Source: Sulfurimonas sp. (GTDB lineage: Bacteria > Campylobacterota > Campylobacteria > Campylobacterales > Sulfurimonadaceae). From it: DNA of 64,000 nucleotides. Positions 1-9,637 of the stretch are shown piece by piece. Under the pieces are notes generated by a model, which worked only from the letters and a program-made list of their open reading frames with translations, was not told the origin of the DNA and ran no database searches. The stretch lies in assembly GCA_021732045.1 (NCBI GenBank), contig JAKFWK010000004.1, forward strand, positions 145,658-209,657, written 5' to 3'. The position numbers and the translations under genes were made by a program. Position 1 is the stretch's first letter, and each line of letters begins with the position of its first letter.

Positions 1-2427
1 ATGGGATTTAGAATTAACACAAACACTGCGGCACTTAACTCACACCAAGCTGCTACAACGAACAACAGAAACTTAGATAACTCTCTAAGCAAATTATCTT
101 CAGGTCTTAGAATCAACAAAGCGGCGGATGACGCTTCTGGTCTTGCTATTGCAAACTCACTAAGAGCGCAAGCTAGTGCTTTGGGTCAAGCTGTAAGTAA
201 TGGTAATGATGCAATTGGTCTTATCCAAACTGCTGATGGTGCTCTTAGTGAGTACTCAAATATTCTTGATACTATCAAAACTAAAGCTACTCAAGCTGCG
301 TCTGATGGTCAAAACACAACTTCTCGTCAAGCAATCCAAAAAGATATTAACCGTCTTCTTGAGAACTTAAACACGATTGCAAAAACTACATCTTTCAATG
401 GTCAAAAGCTTCTATCAGGTACTTTTGTTAACAAAGAGTTCCAAATGGGTGCAAGCGCTAACGAAAGCATCAAGACATCAATCGCTTCTGCTGAGACAAG
501 CCAAATTGGTCAAACAACTCACGCTGAGTTGAATGTTGCTCAAATGGGTGAAAACCAGCTAACACTAAAGAGTGCAGTTACTGGCAAAGAGCTTACTCTT
601 GCATCTGTTAACATCCAAGCAAACAACAATCCTGCAAACGGTATGGGTGCTTTAGCTGATCAGATTAATAAATATAGTGGTGAAACTGGTATTACTGCAA
701 AAGCTGTTGTAACAACTACAACTGCTTCTTCAATAGCTGCTGGAACAACTGGAGCTGATTTTGCAATCAATGGCGTAAATATAGGTTCAATCAATGTTTC
801 AGCTAATGATACTGATGGAACACTTCTTACAGCTATCAATAACAAAACAACATCAACAGGCGTAAGTGCTACTAAAACAGAAGATGGTAAGATTACTCTT
901 ACTTCAAATGATGGTCGCGCAATAAGCGTTAGTGGTGATATGTCAGGCGTAATGGGTACAACTGCTGATGCAATGAGCACAATAGGTCATCTTGAAGTTG
1001 CACAAGTTGGTTCATCAACTTTCCAAATCACTGGCTCTAAAATGGGTACTGCTGTTGGCGAGGATATAGTAACAACTGGAACAATGACAACTATTCAAGA
1101 TTCAATGCTTGAAGTTGGAAGTGTAATCGTTTCTGATGCTAGTATTGCTGCTGGTTCATCACTTGGATTTATAGTAAGTGGAACTGTTGCAATGGCTCTT
1201 GCTGTATCAACTAAAGATGATAAATTAGCAGTAGGCTCTATTATCGGTTCAGGATCTACACTTCAGTATGGAACAGAACTTGGAGCAAAAATCACTACTC
1301 GTGCAACAACAACACTAACTGCAGATATGTTCATTAAAGCAGGTTCAACTCTTGGTGTTGGTACAGTGTTTGATGCTGGTACTGTTTTACAACAAGATTT
1401 CTCGGTTTCAGGTGTTACATATAAAGCTGGTTCGACTCTTACTACAGATGTTACTTTAGCAACAGCTACAACGCTGACTAAAGATATGACACTAACTATT
1501 GACATCCAAAACCAAAATGCTGCAATCGGTGCTTCAAGTACACTTTTGGCTGGAACTATTTTAGGTGAAGACTTAGTAACTACTTCAACGGCTACTGTCT
1601 CTATTGCTATGACTGCTAAAGCTGGTTCTACATTCTTGACTGGTACTAACTTTGCAGCTGGTACAATCTTAGGTGATGCTCTTGTTATCTCTTCAAATGT
1701 AACAACAACAGAACAGACTCAACTGAAACTTGGTTCAACAATTGGAAGCGGTTCAACATTAAAAGAGAACTCAACTGTCGGTGGCGAGCTTCAACTTCGT
1801 GCTGCTGTAACTTTAAATCAAGATATGGTTATCAAAGCTGGCTCAACGCTAAATACAGGTACTGTACTTAAAGCAGGCACAGTAATCAATCAAGACTTAA
1901 CAGATGCACAAGTTGGTGGTGGAACTGGTTCAGGACTTAAAGCCGGTACTATCTTAGGCACAGATGTTACGCTTACAGATCAAGTAAGTGTTCTTAAAGA
2001 CTTTAGCATGATTAAAGGTACATCTGGAACAAACGCTTCTATTGCAGCTGGATCAAAAATAGCAGCAAATGGTGGCGGACAAAATAGTGTAAGCATGACA
2101 AACACTGAGTTTACAAACCTCTCTGGTATTGATGTTACAACGCTAAAAGGTGCTATGAAAGCTATAGATACTGTTAGTGCAGCTATTACGAACCTTGATG
2201 GAATCCGTTCAGATCTCGGTTCTGTTCAAAACCAAATCGTTTCTACTATTAACAATGTATCTGTAACTCAGGTAAATGTTAAAGCAGCTGAGTCTAATAT
2301 CCGTGATGTTGACTTCGCTCAAGAGAGTGCGAACTTCTCTAAATTTAATATTCTTGCACAATCTGGAAGCTATGCTATGAGTCAAGCAAATGCTGTTCAA
2401 CAGAATGTATTAAGATTATTACAATAG
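1..2427 (+). CDS. fla: Flagellin (first of two tandem copies)
   Basis: Structural subunit of the flagellar filament, exported by the flagellar type III apparatus. The first ~165 residues are the conserved D0/D1 N-terminal domain (MGFRINTN start, LSSGLRINKAADDASGLAIA) and the last ~100 are the matching C-terminal domain ending in LRLLQ. Between them lies a long, Thr/Gly/Ser-rich central domain (about residues 190-690) with many repeats of an AGST-(L/I)-x-x-GT type motif. The total of 808 residues is well above the ~500 usual for Campylobacterota flagellins. The ATG is the first base of the window, so its promoter is not visible. It is almost a perfect copy of the gene at 2623. The Thr/Ser-rich middle is a likely target of the glycosylation genes in this window. 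Confidence 0.97.
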   Translation: MGFRINTNTAALNSHQAATTNNRNLDNSLSKLSSGLRINKAADDASGLAIANSLRAQASALGQAVSNGNDAIGLIQTADGALSEYSNILDTIKTKATQAASDGQNTTSRQAIQKDINRLLENLNTIAKTTSFNGQKLLSGTFVNKEFQMGASANESIKTSIASAETSQIGQTTHAELNVAQMGENQLTLKSAVTGKELTLASVNIQANNNPANGMGALADQINKYSGETGITAKAVVTTTTASSIAAGTTGADFAINGVNIGSINVSANDTDGTLLTAINNKTTSTGVSATKTEDGKITLTSNDGRAISVSGDMSGVMGTTADAMSTIGHLEVAQVGSSTFQITGSKMGTAVGEDIVTTGTMTTIQDSMLEVGSVIVSDASIAAGSSLGFIVSGTVAMALAVSTKDDKLAVGSIIGSGSTLQYGTELGAKITTRATTTLTADMFIKAGSTLGVGTVFDAGTVLQQDFSVSGVTYKAGSTLTTDVTLATATTLTKDMTLTIDIQNQNAAIGASSTLLAGTILGEDLVTTSTATVSIAMTAKAGSTFLTGTNFAAGTILGDALVISSNVTTTEQTQLKLGSTIGSGSTLKENSTVGGELQLRAAVTLNQDMVIKAGSTLNTGTVLKAGTVINQDLTDAQVGGGTGSGLKAGTILGTDVTLTDQVSVLKDFSMIKGTSGTNASIAAGSKIAANGGGQNSVSMTNTEFTNLSGIDVTTLKGAMKAIDTVSAAITNLDGIRSDLGSVQNQIVSTINNVSVTQVNVKAAESNIRDVDFAQESANFSKFNILAQSGSYAMSQANAVQQNVLRLLQ

Positions 2428-2474
2428 TTTTAACTAACTAAAGCAAGTATCTACTGCTTCTTTAGTCTATCTTC

Positions 2475-2499
2475 TTAGTCGGGTAAACTGCCCGACTAA
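2475..2499 (+). terminator. Hairpin after first flagellin
   Basis: A perfect 9-bp stem (TTAGTCGGG / CCCGACTAA) with a 7-nt loop lies about 50 nt after the stop codon. No strong T-run follows, so it could be a terminator or an mRNA-stabilising 3' structure. It supports separate transcripts for the two flagellins. Confidence 0.55.
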
Positions 2500-2556
2500 A
2501 CTCCTACATAGCTTTAAATTTAATCTCTCTGTTTTTTCTAAGTCAAACTATAATTA

Positions 2557-2573
2557 TGGAATCATTTTTGCTT
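2557..2573 (+). promoter_or_regulatory. Sigma-54 promoter of second flagellin
   Basis: TGGAATCATTTTTGCTT has the invariant GG-N10-GC spacing and the TTGCTT -12 element of RpoN promoters. It sits about 50 nt before the ATG at 2623. RpoN control of flagellins is established in Campylobacter and Helicobacter (flaB class). No sigma-28 promoter was seen in this gap. Confidence 0.8.
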
Positions 2574-2622
2574 TAACCATTGTTGAATAATGTATTTATG
2601 CAAATAAAACAAAGGATTTATC

Positions 2623-5049
2623 ATGGGATTTAGAATTAACACAAACACTGCGGCACTTAACTCACACCAAGCTGCTACAACGAACAACAGAAACTTAGAT
2701 AACTCTCTAAGCAAATTATCTTCAGGTCTTAGAATCAACAAAGCGGCGGATGACGCTTCTGGTCTTGCTATTGCAAACTCACTAAGAGCGCAAGCTAGTG
2801 CTTTGGGTCAAGCTGTAAGTAATGGTAATGATGCAATTGGTCTTATCCAAACTGCTGATGGTGCTCTTAGTGAGTACTCAAATATTCTTGATACTATCAA
2901 AACTAAAGCTACTCAAGCTGCGTCTGATGGTCAAAACACAACTTCTCGTCAAGCAATCCAAAAAGATATTAACCGTCTTCTTGAGAACTTAAACACGATT
3001 GCAAAAACTACATCTTTCAATGGTCAAAAGCTTCTATCAGGTACTTTTGTTAACAAAGAGTTCCAAATGGGTGCAAGCGCTAACGAAAGCATCAAGACAT
3101 CAATCGCTTCTGCTGAGACAAGCCAAATTGGTCAAACAACTCACGCTGAGTTGAATGTTGCTCAAATGGGTGAAAACCAGCTAACACTAAAGAGTGCAGT
3201 TACTGGCAAAGAGCTTACTCTTGCATCTGTTAACATCCAAGCAAACAACAATCCTGCAAACGGTATGGGTGCTTTAGCTGATCAGATTAATAAATATAGT
3301 GGTGAAACTGGTATTACTGCAAAAGCTGTTGTAACAACTACAACTGCTTCTTCAATAGCTGCTGGAACAACTGGAGCTGATTTTGCAATCAATGGCGTAA
3401 ATATAGGTTCAATCAATGTTTCAGCTAATGATACTGATGGAACACTTCTTACAGCTATCAATAACAAAACAACATCAACAGGCGTAAGTGCTACTAAAAC
3501 AGAAGATGGTAAGATTACTCTTACTTCAAATGATGGTCGCGCAATAAGCGTTAGTGGTGATATGTCAGGCGTAATGGGTACAACTGCTGATGCAATGAGC
3601 ACAATAGGTCATCTTGAAGTTGCACAAGTTGGTTCATCAACTTTCCAAATCACTGGCTCTAAAATGGGTACTGCTGTTGGCGAGGATATAGTAACAACTG
3701 GAACAATGACAACTATTCAAGATTCAATGCTTGAAGTTGGAAGTGTAATCGTTTCTGATGCTAGTATTGCTGCTGGTTCATCACTTGGATTTATAGTAAG
3801 TGGAACTGTTGCAATGGCTCTTGCTGTATCAACTAAAGATGATAAATTAGCAGTAGGCTCTATTATCGGTTCAGGATCTACACTTCAGTATGGAACAGAA
3901 CTTGGAGCAAAAATCACTACTCGTGCAACAACAACACTAACTGCAGATATGTTCATTAAAGCAGGTTCAACTCTTGGTGTTGGTACAGTGTTTGATGCTG
4001 GTACTGTTTTACAACAAGATTTCTCGGTTTCAGGTGTTACATATAAAGCTGGTTCGACTCTTACTACAGATGTTACTTTAGCAACAGCTACAACGCTGAC
4101 TAAAGATATGACACTAACTATTGACATCCAAAACCAAAATGCTGCAATCGGTGCTTCAAGTACACTTTTGGCTGGAACTATTTTAGGTGAAGACTTAGTA
4201 ACTACTTCAACGGCTACTGTCTCTATTGCTATGACTGCTAAAGCTGGTTCTACATTCTTGACTGGTACTAACTTTGCAGCTGGTACAATCTTAGGTGATG
4301 CTCTTGTTATCTCTTCAAATGTAACAACAACAGAACAGACTCAACTGAAACTTGGTTCAACAATTGGAAGCGGTTCAACATTAAAAGAGAACTCAACTGT
4401 CGGTGGCGAGCTTCAACTTCGTGCTGCTGTAACTTTAAATCAAGATATGGTTATCAAAGCTGGCTCAACGCTAAATACAGGTACTGTACTTAAAGCAGGC
4501 ACAGTAATCAATCAAGACTTAACAGATGCACAAGTTGGTGGTGGAACTGGTTCAGGACTTAAAGCCGGTACTATCTTAGGCACAGATGTTACGCTTACAG
4601 ATCAAGTAAGTGTTCTTAAAGACTTTAGCATGATTAAAGGTACATCTGGAACAAACGCTTCTATTGCAGCTGGATCAAAAATAGCAGCAAATGGTGGCGG
4701 ACAAAATAGTGTAAGCATGACAAACACTGAGTTTACAAACCTCTCTGGTATTGATGTTACAACGCTAAAAGGTGCTATGAAAGCTATAGATACTGTTAGT
4801 GCAGCTATTACAAACCTTGATACAATTCGCTCAGACTTAGGTTCTGTACAAAACCAGATCACTTCAGTAATTAACAATATCTCTGTAACTCAGGTAAATG
4901 TTAAAGCAGCTGAGTCTAATATCCGTGATGTTGACTTCGCTCAAGAGAGTGCGAATTTCTCTAAATTTAATATCCTTGCACAATCTGGAAGCTATGCTAT
5001 GAGTCAAGCAAATGCTGTTCAACAGAATGTATTAAAGCTTTTACAGTAG
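2623..5049 (+). CDS. fla: Flagellin (second of two tandem copies)
   Basis: Filament subunit of 808 residues with the same layout as the preceding gene: conserved N-terminal D0/D1, long repeat-rich middle and conserved C-terminus ending in LKLLQ. Its DNA appears identical to the first copy up to base 4811 (equivalent to 2189). It then diverges by roughly 25 mostly synonymous changes in the last ~240 bp, giving NLDTIRS...ITSVINNIS instead of NLDGIRS...IVSTINNVS. A ribosome site (AAAGGAT) precedes the ATG and a sigma-54 promoter lies upstream. The pattern indicates recent gene conversion or duplication with a preserved 3' end. Confidence 0.97.
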   Translation: MGFRINTNTAALNSHQAATTNNRNLDNSLSKLSSGLRINKAADDASGLAIANSLRAQASALGQAVSNGNDAIGLIQTADGALSEYSNILDTIKTKATQAASDGQNTTSRQAIQKDINRLLENLNTIAKTTSFNGQKLLSGTFVNKEFQMGASANESIKTSIASAETSQIGQTTHAELNVAQMGENQLTLKSAVTGKELTLASVNIQANNNPANGMGALADQINKYSGETGITAKAVVTTTTASSIAAGTTGADFAINGVNIGSINVSANDTDGTLLTAINNKTTSTGVSATKTEDGKITLTSNDGRAISVSGDMSGVMGTTADAMSTIGHLEVAQVGSSTFQITGSKMGTAVGEDIVTTGTMTTIQDSMLEVGSVIVSDASIAAGSSLGFIVSGTVAMALAVSTKDDKLAVGSIIGSGSTLQYGTELGAKITTRATTTLTADMFIKAGSTLGVGTVFDAGTVLQQDFSVSGVTYKAGSTLTTDVTLATATTLTKDMTLTIDIQNQNAAIGASSTLLAGTILGEDLVTTSTATVSIAMTAKAGSTFLTGTNFAAGTILGDALVISSNVTTTEQTQLKLGSTIGSGSTLKENSTVGGELQLRAAVTLNQDMVIKAGSTLNTGTVLKAGTVINQDLTDAQVGGGTGSGLKAGTILGTDVTLTDQVSVLKDFSMIKGTSGTNASIAAGSKIAANGGGQNSVSMTNTEFTNLSGIDVTTLKGAMKAIDTVSAAITNLDTIRSDLGSVQNQITSVINNISVTQVNVKAAESNIRDVDFAQESANFSKFNILAQSGSYAMSQANAVQQNVLKLLQ

Positions 5050-5058
5050 TTAAAAGTA

Positions 5059-5089
5059 ATCAAAACAGCATCCTTTGGTGCTGTTTGAT
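5059..5089 (+). terminator. Terminator after second flagellin
   Basis: ATCAAAACAGCATCC and GGTGCTGTTTGAT form a strong stem with one bulge and a short loop, followed by a T-rich stretch. It lies 10 nt after the flagellin stop and before the convergent Maf gene. Confidence 0.65.
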
Positions 5090-5131
5090 ATTCTCTTTAT
5101 AGCAGGAGCAAACTATCTTGCTTCTGCTATC

Positions 5132-7126
5132 TTACTTTAAATAATCCTCTAATTTTACAATATAGAGTTGCGACATCTTAAGAAGCTGTTTAACTAAAAT
5201 CGCATTAATCTCTACGAGGCGTTTGTTTGGATTAATAAGTTCTTCTGTGTTAAAGAGGTCAAAAATATAGCTAAGAATAATAGAAAAATACTCATAATAG
5301 ACCTGTGCCAAATCTGAATTTGTTTTATACTCCATATCTCCCAAATCCCATGAAAGTTGCGCTAGAGAGTTAAGATAGGCTTCTGCATTTGCAAACTTTT
5401 TCTTTTGGTGTTGTTTGATGATTTTTTCTAGTTTTTTTGCTTCTTTAATTTGATAAAGAATCTGTCCTCTATCTTCTTTGCTAAAATCATCCGAGCCAAT
5501 CTCACTAAAGAATTTATTTACTTCTTCATGAATATATCTCTTATCAAGCACAGCAAGTGTATCCCAATCATAATCATCAAACTTCAATGGTTCAAGCCCA
5601 TCAAGATATGCTCCACTACTTAAGTTATATAGATGATGATAATCTTTTTTAAACATATCAGTAAAAATGGCGGCCTGTTCAATTGAAATTTTATATGCTG
5701 AGAGTGTAGGAACGCTCTCTTGTAGATTTCCTTTTACATAAGTTATGGACTCACTTGGATTTAGTGAAGAGGTTTGGTTATTGTGTGTTCCTGTTGCCTG
5801 AAACGGATGAAAATCCCCATGCGTTTGAAAAGTTTTTGCATCAAGAGCTAAATCTACACCCAACATAAAGAGATTTGTCGTACCAAAAAGTAAAAACAGA
5901 CCATAAGCATACTCTCCAACACTTGGAGCAGAAAATCTTCCAAAGCCTTTCTTATAAAGTGTTCCCTGCTCAATAAAATGAACTTTTGAGCGCTCAAATC
6001 TTTGAAGAGTTGCCTCGTCAACATTAGAAGCAAGAAGAATTGCAATATCATTAAAATAATCACTTTTTAAATTATCAAAAAGCAGAGCTGAATTCTCACC
6101 TGGATCTATGTGGATAATGATATCTGGTCTGATATCGTGTCTCTGCAACAATCTGCATGTCGAGAGAGCAGAGACAACAATAAATCGATCACGATTAGCA
6201 ACAACCCACTCAATATTTTTTGAAGTTGAAGGACCAGAAAAGAGAAGCAAAACTGGCTTTTGAGCAAAAAAGCTATCTTTATAGATTTTATTTACATTTA
6301 AAAATGAGTACCCTTGTGCTAAATAACGAGGGGAGCTTATAAAACGAAAAAGCATAGCGCTGTAACCATAGTTTATATAACTCTGCGACACGACATGCGT
6401 CTGTAGCCGTTGCAGTTCAAGTTGATAATCAAGCGTAAAAGGGATGTGCTTTAGATTGAGGTTATAGTTATTTCCTCTGTTTAGAAACTCTAAGAAGTTT
6501 TCTCTCTCTTGATTTTCATCATCTGTAAGTGAAAAAGAGAATATACATCCCTTTGATAGCTCTTCATAGTCAGTGACAAAAAGTGATAGACGAAATGTTT
6601 CTAGATTTTTCTCCTTGATAAAAATAACCTGAGGGTTTAGTTTTTTGATAACTCCTGCAATATGAAGTCCCAGCCCCACCCCCAAAAAGATAATCTTATG
6701 AACACGCCCCATCATGGTAGTTGGAGATGCGTATTTTGTCACATAGTTGATTATTTTTATGGTTGCCCAAAGAGAGTTATGAAAAGAGAGTTCACTTTTA
6801 TCTATGGCTTCAGCTTGCTCGTCACCAGCATAAGCATATTTTTGAGCTTTAAAAACTGCACCTGTTCGCTTTAAGTCAATAGCATCAACCATCCTAGAAG
6901 AGGCATCAATACTGCTACTTTTATACAAAAACTCACCACTTGAGAGCTCCTGTATGTCAAAATATCCCTCATCTTTATACTCAAGTGCATACTGTTCTAT
7001 ATATACTCCATCATCTATAAGCTGAGTTAAAAGAGAGATTGTATCAAATACGGATTTATGCTCTTTCTCAAAGTAGATAAGGTTTTTATTGTATGTATCT
7101 AGTGCTTTTAGTGTGATATCGTCCAT
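5132..7126 (-). CDS. maf: Motility accessory factor (Maf) flagellin glycosyltransferase
   Basis: Maf/DUF115 (MptE-like) family protein of 664 residues. Known members transfer pseudaminic or legionaminic acid from its CMP form to Ser/Thr of flagellin in the cytoplasm before export. The central DUF115 domain is recognisable around residues 280-440 (VLLLFSGPSTSKN, RPDIIIHIDPGE, FSAPSVGEYA, MLGVDLAL). It is the last gene of the leftward operon that starts at the GNAT gene near 11170 and lies only 10 bp after the HisF-like gene. It converges on the flagellin genes, its expected substrates. The sugar donor should come from the pse operon at 50.8-56 kb. Confidence 0.88.
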   Translation of the reverse strand: MDDITLKALDTYNKNLIYFEKEHKSVFDTISLLTQLIDDGVYIEQYALEYKDEGYFDIQELSSGEFLYKSSSIDASSRMVDAIDLKRTGAVFKAQKYAYAGDEQAEAIDKSELSFHNSLWATIKIINYVTKYASPTTMMGRVHKIIFLGVGLGLHIAGVIKKLNPQVIFIKEKNLETFRLSLFVTDYEELSKGCIFSFSLTDDENQERENFLEFLNRGNNYNLNLKHIPFTLDYQLELQRLQTHVVSQSYINYGYSAMLFRFISSPRYLAQGYSFLNVNKIYKDSFFAQKPVLLLFSGPSTSKNIEWVVANRDRFIVVSALSTCRLLQRHDIRPDIIIHIDPGENSALLFDNLKSDYFNDIAILLASNVDEATLQRFERSKVHFIEQGTLYKKGFGRFSAPSVGEYAYGLFLLFGTTNLFMLGVDLALDAKTFQTHGDFHPFQATGTHNNQTSSLNPSESITYVKGNLQESVPTLSAYKISIEQAAIFTDMFKKDYHHLYNLSSGAYLDGLEPLKFDDYDWDTLAVLDKRYIHEEVNKFFSEIGSDDFSKEDRGQILYQIKEAKKLEKIIKQHQKKKFANAEAYLNSLAQLSWDLGDMEYKTNSDLAQVYYEYFSIILSYIFDLFNTEELINPNKRLVEINAILVKQLLKMSQLYIVKLEDYLK

Positions 7127-7135
7127 GTCTGTTCC

Positions 7136-7888
7136 TTATGATAATCTAACTGGGTAGTGATTTAGAGAGAGTTCCTCTTTAATCATTTGTGGTGTGAACT
7201 GCGTAAAGTGAAATATATATGCCGCAGCAAGGGCATCCGCACCATTTTGTAGTGCCTCAATGGCGTGTTTCGGCTCTCCCATACCACCATTTATGATGAT
7301 GGGGATTTTGAGGGCATTTTTAAAGAGTTTTAAGAGTTCTATATCATAACCTTTTGTTGTGCCATCGCGATCAACTGAAGTTAGTAAAATCTCTCCTGCT
7401 CCCTGTTTTTCATACTCAAGTGCGAGTTCTAATGGGTCAATGTCAAGCAAACCATCTTTTTTACTAAAAACCCTATAAGCTTCATCAACTTTTTTAACAT
7501 CAATAGAGCAGACAACACACTGCGAGCCAAATATAGTAGCTATCTCTTTGATAAAGAGCGGATTTTTAATAGCTTCTGAGTTAATGGCAACCTTATCTGC
7601 ACCAGCACCCAAAACCGTGTAAACATCATCTATTGTCCTGATGCCTCCGCCTATGGTCAGCGGCATAAAACACTCATTTGCCATATCAGTAATAATTTCA
7701 CTATTTATTGGCTCATTATTAAGACTTGCATCAATATCTAAAACAATAAGCTCATCCACATTTCGAGAGTTATAGACTCGCACCGTTGCAGTTGGATGCC
7801 CAATAGTGCGGTAAGAATCAAACTCTATACTCTTTACTAACTGCCAGTTTTTTAGTAAAACGCATGGTATAAGACGATGTTTTAACAT
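7136..7888 (-). CDS. hisF: HisF-like cyclase subunit, probable PseA ammonia partner
   Basis: Imidazole glycerol phosphate synthase HisF-like (beta/alpha)8 barrel of 250 residues. In histidine synthesis HisF needs two aspartates, D11 and D130. Here D130 is kept (SID ending at residue 130), but position 11 is Leu within IPCVLLKN, where IPCLDVKD is usual. The glycine-rich phosphate-binding segments (TIGGGI at 78-83 and INGGMG) remain. The ATG overlaps the end of the HisH-like gene. The loss of D11 together with the PseA neighbour suggests that the barrel channels ammonia to the sugar amidotransferase and does not make histidine. WbpG-HisH2-HisF2 loci in other bacteria have this organisation. Confidence 0.85.
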   Translation of the reverse strand: MLKHRLIPCVLLKNWQLVKSIEFDSYRTIGHPTATVRVYNSRNVDELIVLDIDASLNNEPINSEIITDMANECFMPLTIGGGIRTIDDVYTVLGAGADKVAINSEAIKNPLFIKEIATIFGSQCVVCSIDVKKVDEAYRVFSKKDGLLDIDPLELALEYEKQGAGEILLTSVDRDGTTKGYDIELLKLFKNALKIPIIINGGMGEPKHAIEALQNGADALAAAYIFHFTQFTPQMIKEELSLNHYPVRLS

Positions 7889-8511
7889 AGCGACTCTTTT
7901 GTCAAAGAAGCAAAATTTTTAATTATTTGAAGTCCATGTTTCTGGCTTTTTTCAGGGTGAAATTGAGTGGCAAAGATATTATCTTTTTGCAAGGCACAAA
8001 TAAAGTTCCTTCCGTAAGATGAGTGCCCGATTACATAACTGTTTAAGGCGTTAAAGTAGTAGGAGTGCACGAAGTAAAAGTCACTACCATTGGGCACATT
8101 TTCAAAAAGTATAGATGGACTTGCATAATCCACGCTGTTCCAGCCGACATGAGGAATTTTTAAATCCCCCTCATCAAACTTTATAACTTCAGCCTCTATC
8201 CAGCCCAAACCCTCACATTCACCAAACTCATAACTCTTTTGCGCAATGAGTTGCATACCTAAACAGATACCCAAAAAAAGTTTTTTATTTTTAAGTACCT
8301 CCTCGTTTAAAACTTCTACTAACCCTAGGGAGTTTAAGTTTTTCATAGCATCCCTAAAGGCTCCAACACCAGGTAAAACTATATGTGTGGCACTTTTTAT
8401 AAGTTCATGTTCACGAGTTATAATGGCTCTAAAACCAACTTTTTCAAACGCTTTTTGTACCGAGCGAAGATTTCCCATCCCATAGTCGACGATAACGATA
8501 CTAGCGGACAA
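7882..8511 (-). CDS. hisH: HisH-like glutamine amidotransferase, probable PseA partner
   Basis: Class I glutaminase of 209 residues that releases ammonia from glutamine. The catalytic triad is visible: nucleophile C83 in GICLGMQL, and H185 and E187 in QFHPEKS. The start is a TTG at 8511, preceded by AGAGGA, inside the last codons of the amidotransferase gene, so the two are probably translationally coupled. It overlaps the HisF-like gene downstream. With that gene it probably forms a HisH/HisF-type complex feeding ammonia to the sugar amidotransferase. Confidence 0.87.
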   Translation of the reverse strand: MSASIVIVDYGMGNLRSVQKAFEKVGFRAIITREHELIKSATHIVLPGVGAFRDAMKNLNSLGLVEVLNEEVLKNKKLFLGICLGMQLIAQKSYEFGECEGLGWIEAEVIKFDEGDLKIPHVGWNSVDYASPSILFENVPNGSDFYFVHSYYFNALNSYVIGHSSYGRNFICALQKDNIFATQFHPEKSQKHGLQIIKNFASLTKESLC

Positions 8512-9637
8512 TATATTCCTCTTTTCGCACTAACGAACCATCAATATCACGGATAAATTTTCCATCCGAATCTCTTGTAAAGATTTTTTTATTTGTAAAA
8601 GAGTCACAGATATTATCAAATTCTGCGCGTGAAAAATCGCTATATTTTAAAAACTCTTCGATTGCTCTCATTGGCGGAATTCCATCATATTTATTAACTA
8701 AACGCACCGCTTCATCTCTGCTGATGTAACCTAGTCGAACATCCAAACAAGCATTATCGCTAGCTCTTCCAAAGCCATATTTAACATACTTTAAATAGTC
8801 GTGAACATGGTTGCTATAGCAGTCAAGATTCTCAAAATTCTCATAAGTTGTCTCAACTCTGCTACTTGATGTACTGAAGCCATGAGCTTTGGAGACTTCC
8901 AATATCTTTCTTAAATCCCATTTGATGTAGTAACCCAAAAATAGCCCAGTGACTCCGACTCTGTGAATATCTTCTTCTTCTGGGTAGAAGTAGAGTGCCA
9001 AATCCTTTTCGCTAATTCCATCAACGCCTATCATATCGGTAGCTCTATTTCCAAGCAGTCCGCCAAACTCCTCAAGCCACTTACGATCAAGGTACGCATT
9101 ATCTTTACTTGATGCTGGTCCGCCGTATTCAAGTTCGGAGTTCTCACCCCAGATAATTAGTGGTATATTGAAATTTACAGCAATATGCGCAGGGGTTGTA
9201 AATATGCCTAGATGATTTGGCCATTCACAATCTCCAACTCTCTTCATCGCCTCTTTTATCATCGACTTGTAAACTTTTGGATTTCGTTTTATATGGATTA
9301 AATCTACTCCAAGACTATTTATATTTGCAAGATTTTGGCGTCCAACTTCTGTTGGAATAGTTGGCTCGAAACATACGCAAAGAGGATTTAACCCCATTTC
9401 AAGGACACTTACTACTTGAAAAGTAGAATCTTTACCGCCACTTACGCCGATAATGCAGTCATAGTGCTTGTTTTTTTTATGTTTTTTTACAACTTCTAAA
9501 AACTCTTTTTTTCTCTCATCCCAATCGATATGAAAATTCTTGCTCTCTTGTGAACGACAAGCATCACACACACCGTTTTCATCAAAATGCAGGTCTGGTT
9601 TTGTATCAGGCATAACACATTTTGTACAGAATCTCAT
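8501..9637 (-). CDS. pseA: N-acetyl sugar amidotransferase (PseA/WbpG family)
   Basis: ATP-dependent amidotransferase that converts an N-acetyl group to an acetamidino group on a sugar; in Campylobacter PseA is needed for acetamidino-pseudaminic acid on flagellin. The PP-loop ATP pyrophosphatase motif SGGKDS is at residues 66-71. Two CxxC pairs at the N-terminus (C4/C7 and C24/C27) look like a zinc site. A longer reading frame begins at 9694. The start at 9637 (MRFCTKC) is preferred because it follows an AGGAG site and overlaps the upstream stop as TAATG. The length of 378 residues fits the family. HisH- and HisF-like ammonia suppliers follow directly. Confidence 0.88.
   Translation of the reverse strand: MRFCTKCVMPDTKPDLHFDENGVCDACRSQESKNFHIDWDERKKEFLEVVKKHKKNKHYDCIIGVSGGKDSTFQVVSVLEMGLNPLCVCFEPTIPTEVGRQNLANINSLGVDLIHIKRNPKVYKSMIKEAMKRVGDCEWPNHLGIFTTPAHIAVNFNIPLIIWGENSELEYGGPASSKDNAYLDRKWLEEFGGLLGNRATDMIGVDGISEKDLALYFYPEEEDIHRVGVTGLFLGYYIKWDLRKILEVSKAHGFSTSSSRVETTYENFENLDCYSNHVHDYLKYVKYGFGRASDNACLDVRLGYISRDEAVRLVNKYDGIPPMRAIEEFLKYSDFSRAEFDNICDSFTNKKIFTRDSDGKFIRDIDGSLVRKEEYIVR

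Noticed and set aside
660..4877. Minus-strand open frames inside the flagellin genes (80-106 residues, some duplicated)
   Set aside because: They mirror the codon pattern of the flagellin strand, have no ribosome sites and exist in duplicate only because the genes are duplicated.
7136..8511. Histidine biosynthesis hisH/hisF
   Set aside because: The HisF-like protein lacks D11 and both genes are locked between pseA and maf in a sigma-54 operon, so a partner role for PseA is more likely. The gene names are kept only as homology labels.
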